A program made the translations under genes and the position numbers. From assembly GCF_014648355.1 (NCBI RefSeq), contig NZ_BMQY01000010.1, positions 158,684 to 222,683 on the forward strand: a stretch of 64,000 nucleotides of DNA. The letters run 5' to 3'. This stretch comes from Couchioplanes azureus. Its GTDB lineage: Bacteria; Actinomycetota; Actinomycetes; Mycobacteriales; Micromonosporaceae. Positions within the stretch are counted from its first letter, which is position 1. The number at the start of each line of letters is the position of its first letter. The notes beneath the pieces are model-generated. The model worked only from the letters and a program-made list of their open reading frames with translations, was not told the DNA's origin and searched no databases. Below, in pieces: positions 62,147 to 64,000 of the stretch.

Positions 62147-64000
62147 TCAGGCACCCCGCGCCCGGAGCGCCCGACGGACGTCGTCGTCGCCGTCCGTCAC
62201 GACCCGGCGCACGATCGCCGAGAGGCCGGGCGTGGCCAGCAGCTCCGCGGCGAACCGGCGGGTGTCCGGCGACACCACCACCCTCGGGTACGCCGCGACG
62301 GCCACCCGTTCCCCGGTCATCCCGGTACGCCGCTCCAGCAGCCCCGGGAGCTCGGCGAAGTAGCGCTCGGCGTACCCGGCGACGAGGTCGAGCTGCTCCG
62401 GCTGCCAGAAACCGAGCGCGGTGGCCTCCAGGATGCGGTTCGACGCCTCCGGGTCGTGCAGGATCAGCTCCCAGGCGCGCGCCTTGGCCCCGGCGTCGGG
62501 CAGCGCCGCCCGGCACCGGGCCGCCGCCTGCTCTCCGAGGGCGCTACGGTCGGCCGCGAGCTCCGCCTCGATCCGCTCGGGCCTGGCGGCACCCAGCACG
62601 ACCAGGCGGGACAGGATCAGCCAGCGCAGGTCCGCGTCGACGGCCACCCCCTCGGGCACGTTCTCGCCGGCCAGCCAGCCTTCCAGGCGTACGGTGTCGA
62701 CGCTCGCGCCGATCAGGCCGCGCAGGCCCGCCAGCTGGCGCGAGCTGCCCGGCTCGGAGGCCGCCACGAGCCGGTCGCAGGCCTGCGCGAGCAGCTCCAG
62801 GGCGGCCGGCCGGGTCTCCGGCGTGGGATACCGGTCCACCAGCGTGCGGGTCAGCTGCAGCACGTCCTCGACGACTGCCACCTCCCGCTCCACCGGCAGG
62901 GCGGCCAGCACCAGCGTGACCAGCTCCGCCACCGGCAGTTCCGCGTCGATGACGGCGTCGAGCACCGCGCTCCACACCAGCGCGCGAGTCAGGGAATCCT
63001 CCAGCAGCGGCAACATCATGGGTACGGCGTCCGCCGAGTCCGGGTCGAGCCGGACCTTGGCGAACGTGAGGTCCCCGTCGTTGACGAGCAGCAGGTCGGC
63101 GGCGGGTTCCCCGGTCAGCTCGGCAACCGGCGTCCGCCCGCCGTCCACCTCCGGGTCCACCTCGACCTCGACCAGGCGCCGGCGGGTCACCACGCCGTCC
63201 GTACCGTGGTCGTAGAGGCCCACGCAGAGCCGGTGCGGGCGCAGCGTCGGATAGTCCTCGGGAGCCGTCTGCACGATCGTGACCCGCGCGTACCGGCCGT
63301 CGCCGCCCCGCTCGACCTCGGCGCGCAGGGTGTTGACCTGGGCCCGGCGCAACCACACCTCGGCCCAGGCGGTCAGGTCGCGCCCGCTGGCCCGGGACAG
63401 GGCGCCGAGCAGGTCGGCGAGGGTGGCGTTGCCGTACGCGTGCGCGGCGAAGTGCTCGTTCAGCCCGGCCAGGAACGCCTTGTCCCCGACGTACGCGACG
63501 AGCTGGCGGAGCACGGCGGCGCCCTTGGCGTACGAGATGCCGTCGAAGTTGAGCAGTGCCAGGGCGGTGTCGTCGACGTCGCTGGGCGCCACCGGATGGG
63601 TCGAGGGCCGCTGGTCGGCGCGCAGCCCCCAGGCCTTGCGCTGCATCGCGAAGGTCGTCCAGGTCTCGGTGAACCGGGTCGCCTCGGCGGTGATCCGGGT
63701 GCCCAGATACTCGGCGAACGACTCGTTCAGCCAGAGGTCGTCCCACCACGCCATGGTGACCAGGTCGCCGAACCACTGGTGCGCCATCTCGTGGGCGACC
63801 ACCATGGCCCGCTGCTCCCGCTCGGCGTCGGTGACCGCGGAGCGGAAGATGTACTCGTCGCGGAAGACCACGATGCCGGGGTTCTCCATCGCGCCGAAGT
63901 TGAACTCCGGCACGAACGCCTGCTGGTAGTGGCCGAACGGATACCGGACGTCGAAGAGCTCGTGGTAGCGGTCGAGGCACTGCTTGGTGATCGTGAAGAG
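62147..64000 (-). CDS. pepN: aminopeptidase N, C-terminal part (cut by right edge)
   Basis: This is an M1-family zinc aminopeptidase that removes N-terminal residues from peptides in the cytoplasm. The frame is open to the right edge; about 617 residues are visible and the N-terminal beta domain is missing. GAMEN (substrate amino-terminus binding) and the zinc site HEMAHQWFGD with NES about 18 residues later are complete. The C-terminal ERAP1-like helical domain follows to the stop at 62147. The apparent start near 63913 is internal; the sequence upstream of it (LFTITKQCLDRYHELF...) belongs to the protein. Confidence 0.95.
   Translation of the reverse strand, partial: LFTITKQCLDRYHELFDVRYPFGHYQQAFVPEFNFGAMENPGIVVFRDEYIFRSAVTDAEREQRAMVVAHEMAHQWFGDLVTMAWWDDLWLNESFAEYLGTRITAEATRFTETWTTFAMQRKAWGLRADQRPSTHPVAPSDVDDTALALLNFDGISYAKGAAVLRQLVAYVGDKAFLAGLNEHFAAHAYGNATLADLLGALSRASGRDLTAWAEVWLRRAQVNTLRAEVERGGDGRYARVTIVQTAPEDYPTLRPHRLCVGLYDHGTDGVVTRRRLVEVEVDPEVDGGRTPVAELTGEPAADLLLVNDGDLTFAKVRLDPDSADAVPMMLPLLEDSLTRALVWSAVLDAVIDAELPVAELVTLVLAALPVEREVAVVEDVLQLTRTLVDRYPTPETRPAALELLAQACDRLVAASEPGSSRQLAGLRGLIGASVDTVRLEGWLAGENVPEGVAVDADLRWLILSRLVVLGAARPERIEAELAADRSALGEQAAARCRAALPDAGAKARAWELILHDPEASNRILEATALGFWQPEQLDLVAGYAERYFAELPGLLERRTGMTGERVAVAAYPRVVVSPDTRRFAAELLATPGLSAIVRRVVTDGDDDVRRALRARGA

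Overview
The window is very GC-rich, densely coding chromosomal DNA with many GTG starts and 4-base ATGA/GTGA overlaps. The gene order and content point to an actinobacterium, most likely of the Micromonosporaceae (Actinoplanes/Micromonospora type). The backbone is the conserved actinobacterial housekeeping run dusB-glyS-(zinc uptake)-uppS-recO-era-(cdd-like)-corC-ybeY-phoH-rsmE-dnaJ-hrcA-hemW-lepA-rpsT-holA-comEC-comEA-degV-phosphatase-rsfS-nadD. There is no insertion sequence, prophage, CRISPR array, tRNA or rRNA in view.

Left part (0-16.6 kb): the 5' end of dusB runs off the left edge, followed by a secreted beta-propeller/Ig-like protein and glyS. A zinc operon follows: znuA-znuC-znuB, an ArsR-type sensor and zur, behind a Zur-box-like palindrome. 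Next come small membrane proteins and an alpha/beta hydrolase. A TPP riboswitch then precedes ykoE-ykoD-ykoC, an ECF-type importer for a thiamine-related substrate, and a thiamine-binding YkoF/MTH1187-type protein lies about 2.3 kb further on. Between them are a 14-TM drug-efflux pump, the scar of a second pump/regulator pair, and two unusual tandem-repeat tracts.

Middle (16.6-45 kb): the backbone resumes with uppS, recO (with a repeat-built tail), era (with a long basic N-terminal extension), a cytidine-deaminase-like protein without catalytic residues, corC, ybeY and phoH. An accessory block of about 7.6 kb separates phoH from rsmE. It holds a serine hydrolase, a small membrane protein, an orphan XRE/DUF5753 regulator, a lipoprotein and a heterodimeric ABC exporter whose two ATPase halves are degenerate in complementary ways and which has an iron-box-like sequence upstream. 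Then come rsmE, dnaJ, hrcA with a perfect CIRCE operator, hemW, an enoyl-CoA hydratase, a lysozyme-like secreted protein, a membrane GAF-PAS protein that stops just inside a would-be GGDEF domain, and lepA.

Right part (45-64 kb): a kinase-fold phosphotransferase, rpsT, a 1-kb non-coding repeat-filled gap, holA, a membrane protein built on an octapeptide repeat, a broken phosphotransferase pseudogene, a HAD phosphatase, an NmrA-like reductase, comEC/comEA, a PrmC-like methyltransferase, DegV, a lipoprotein, a histidine phosphatase, rsfS, nadD, a hybrid histidine kinase/receiver protein, and the C-terminal part of aminopeptidase N, cut by the right edge.
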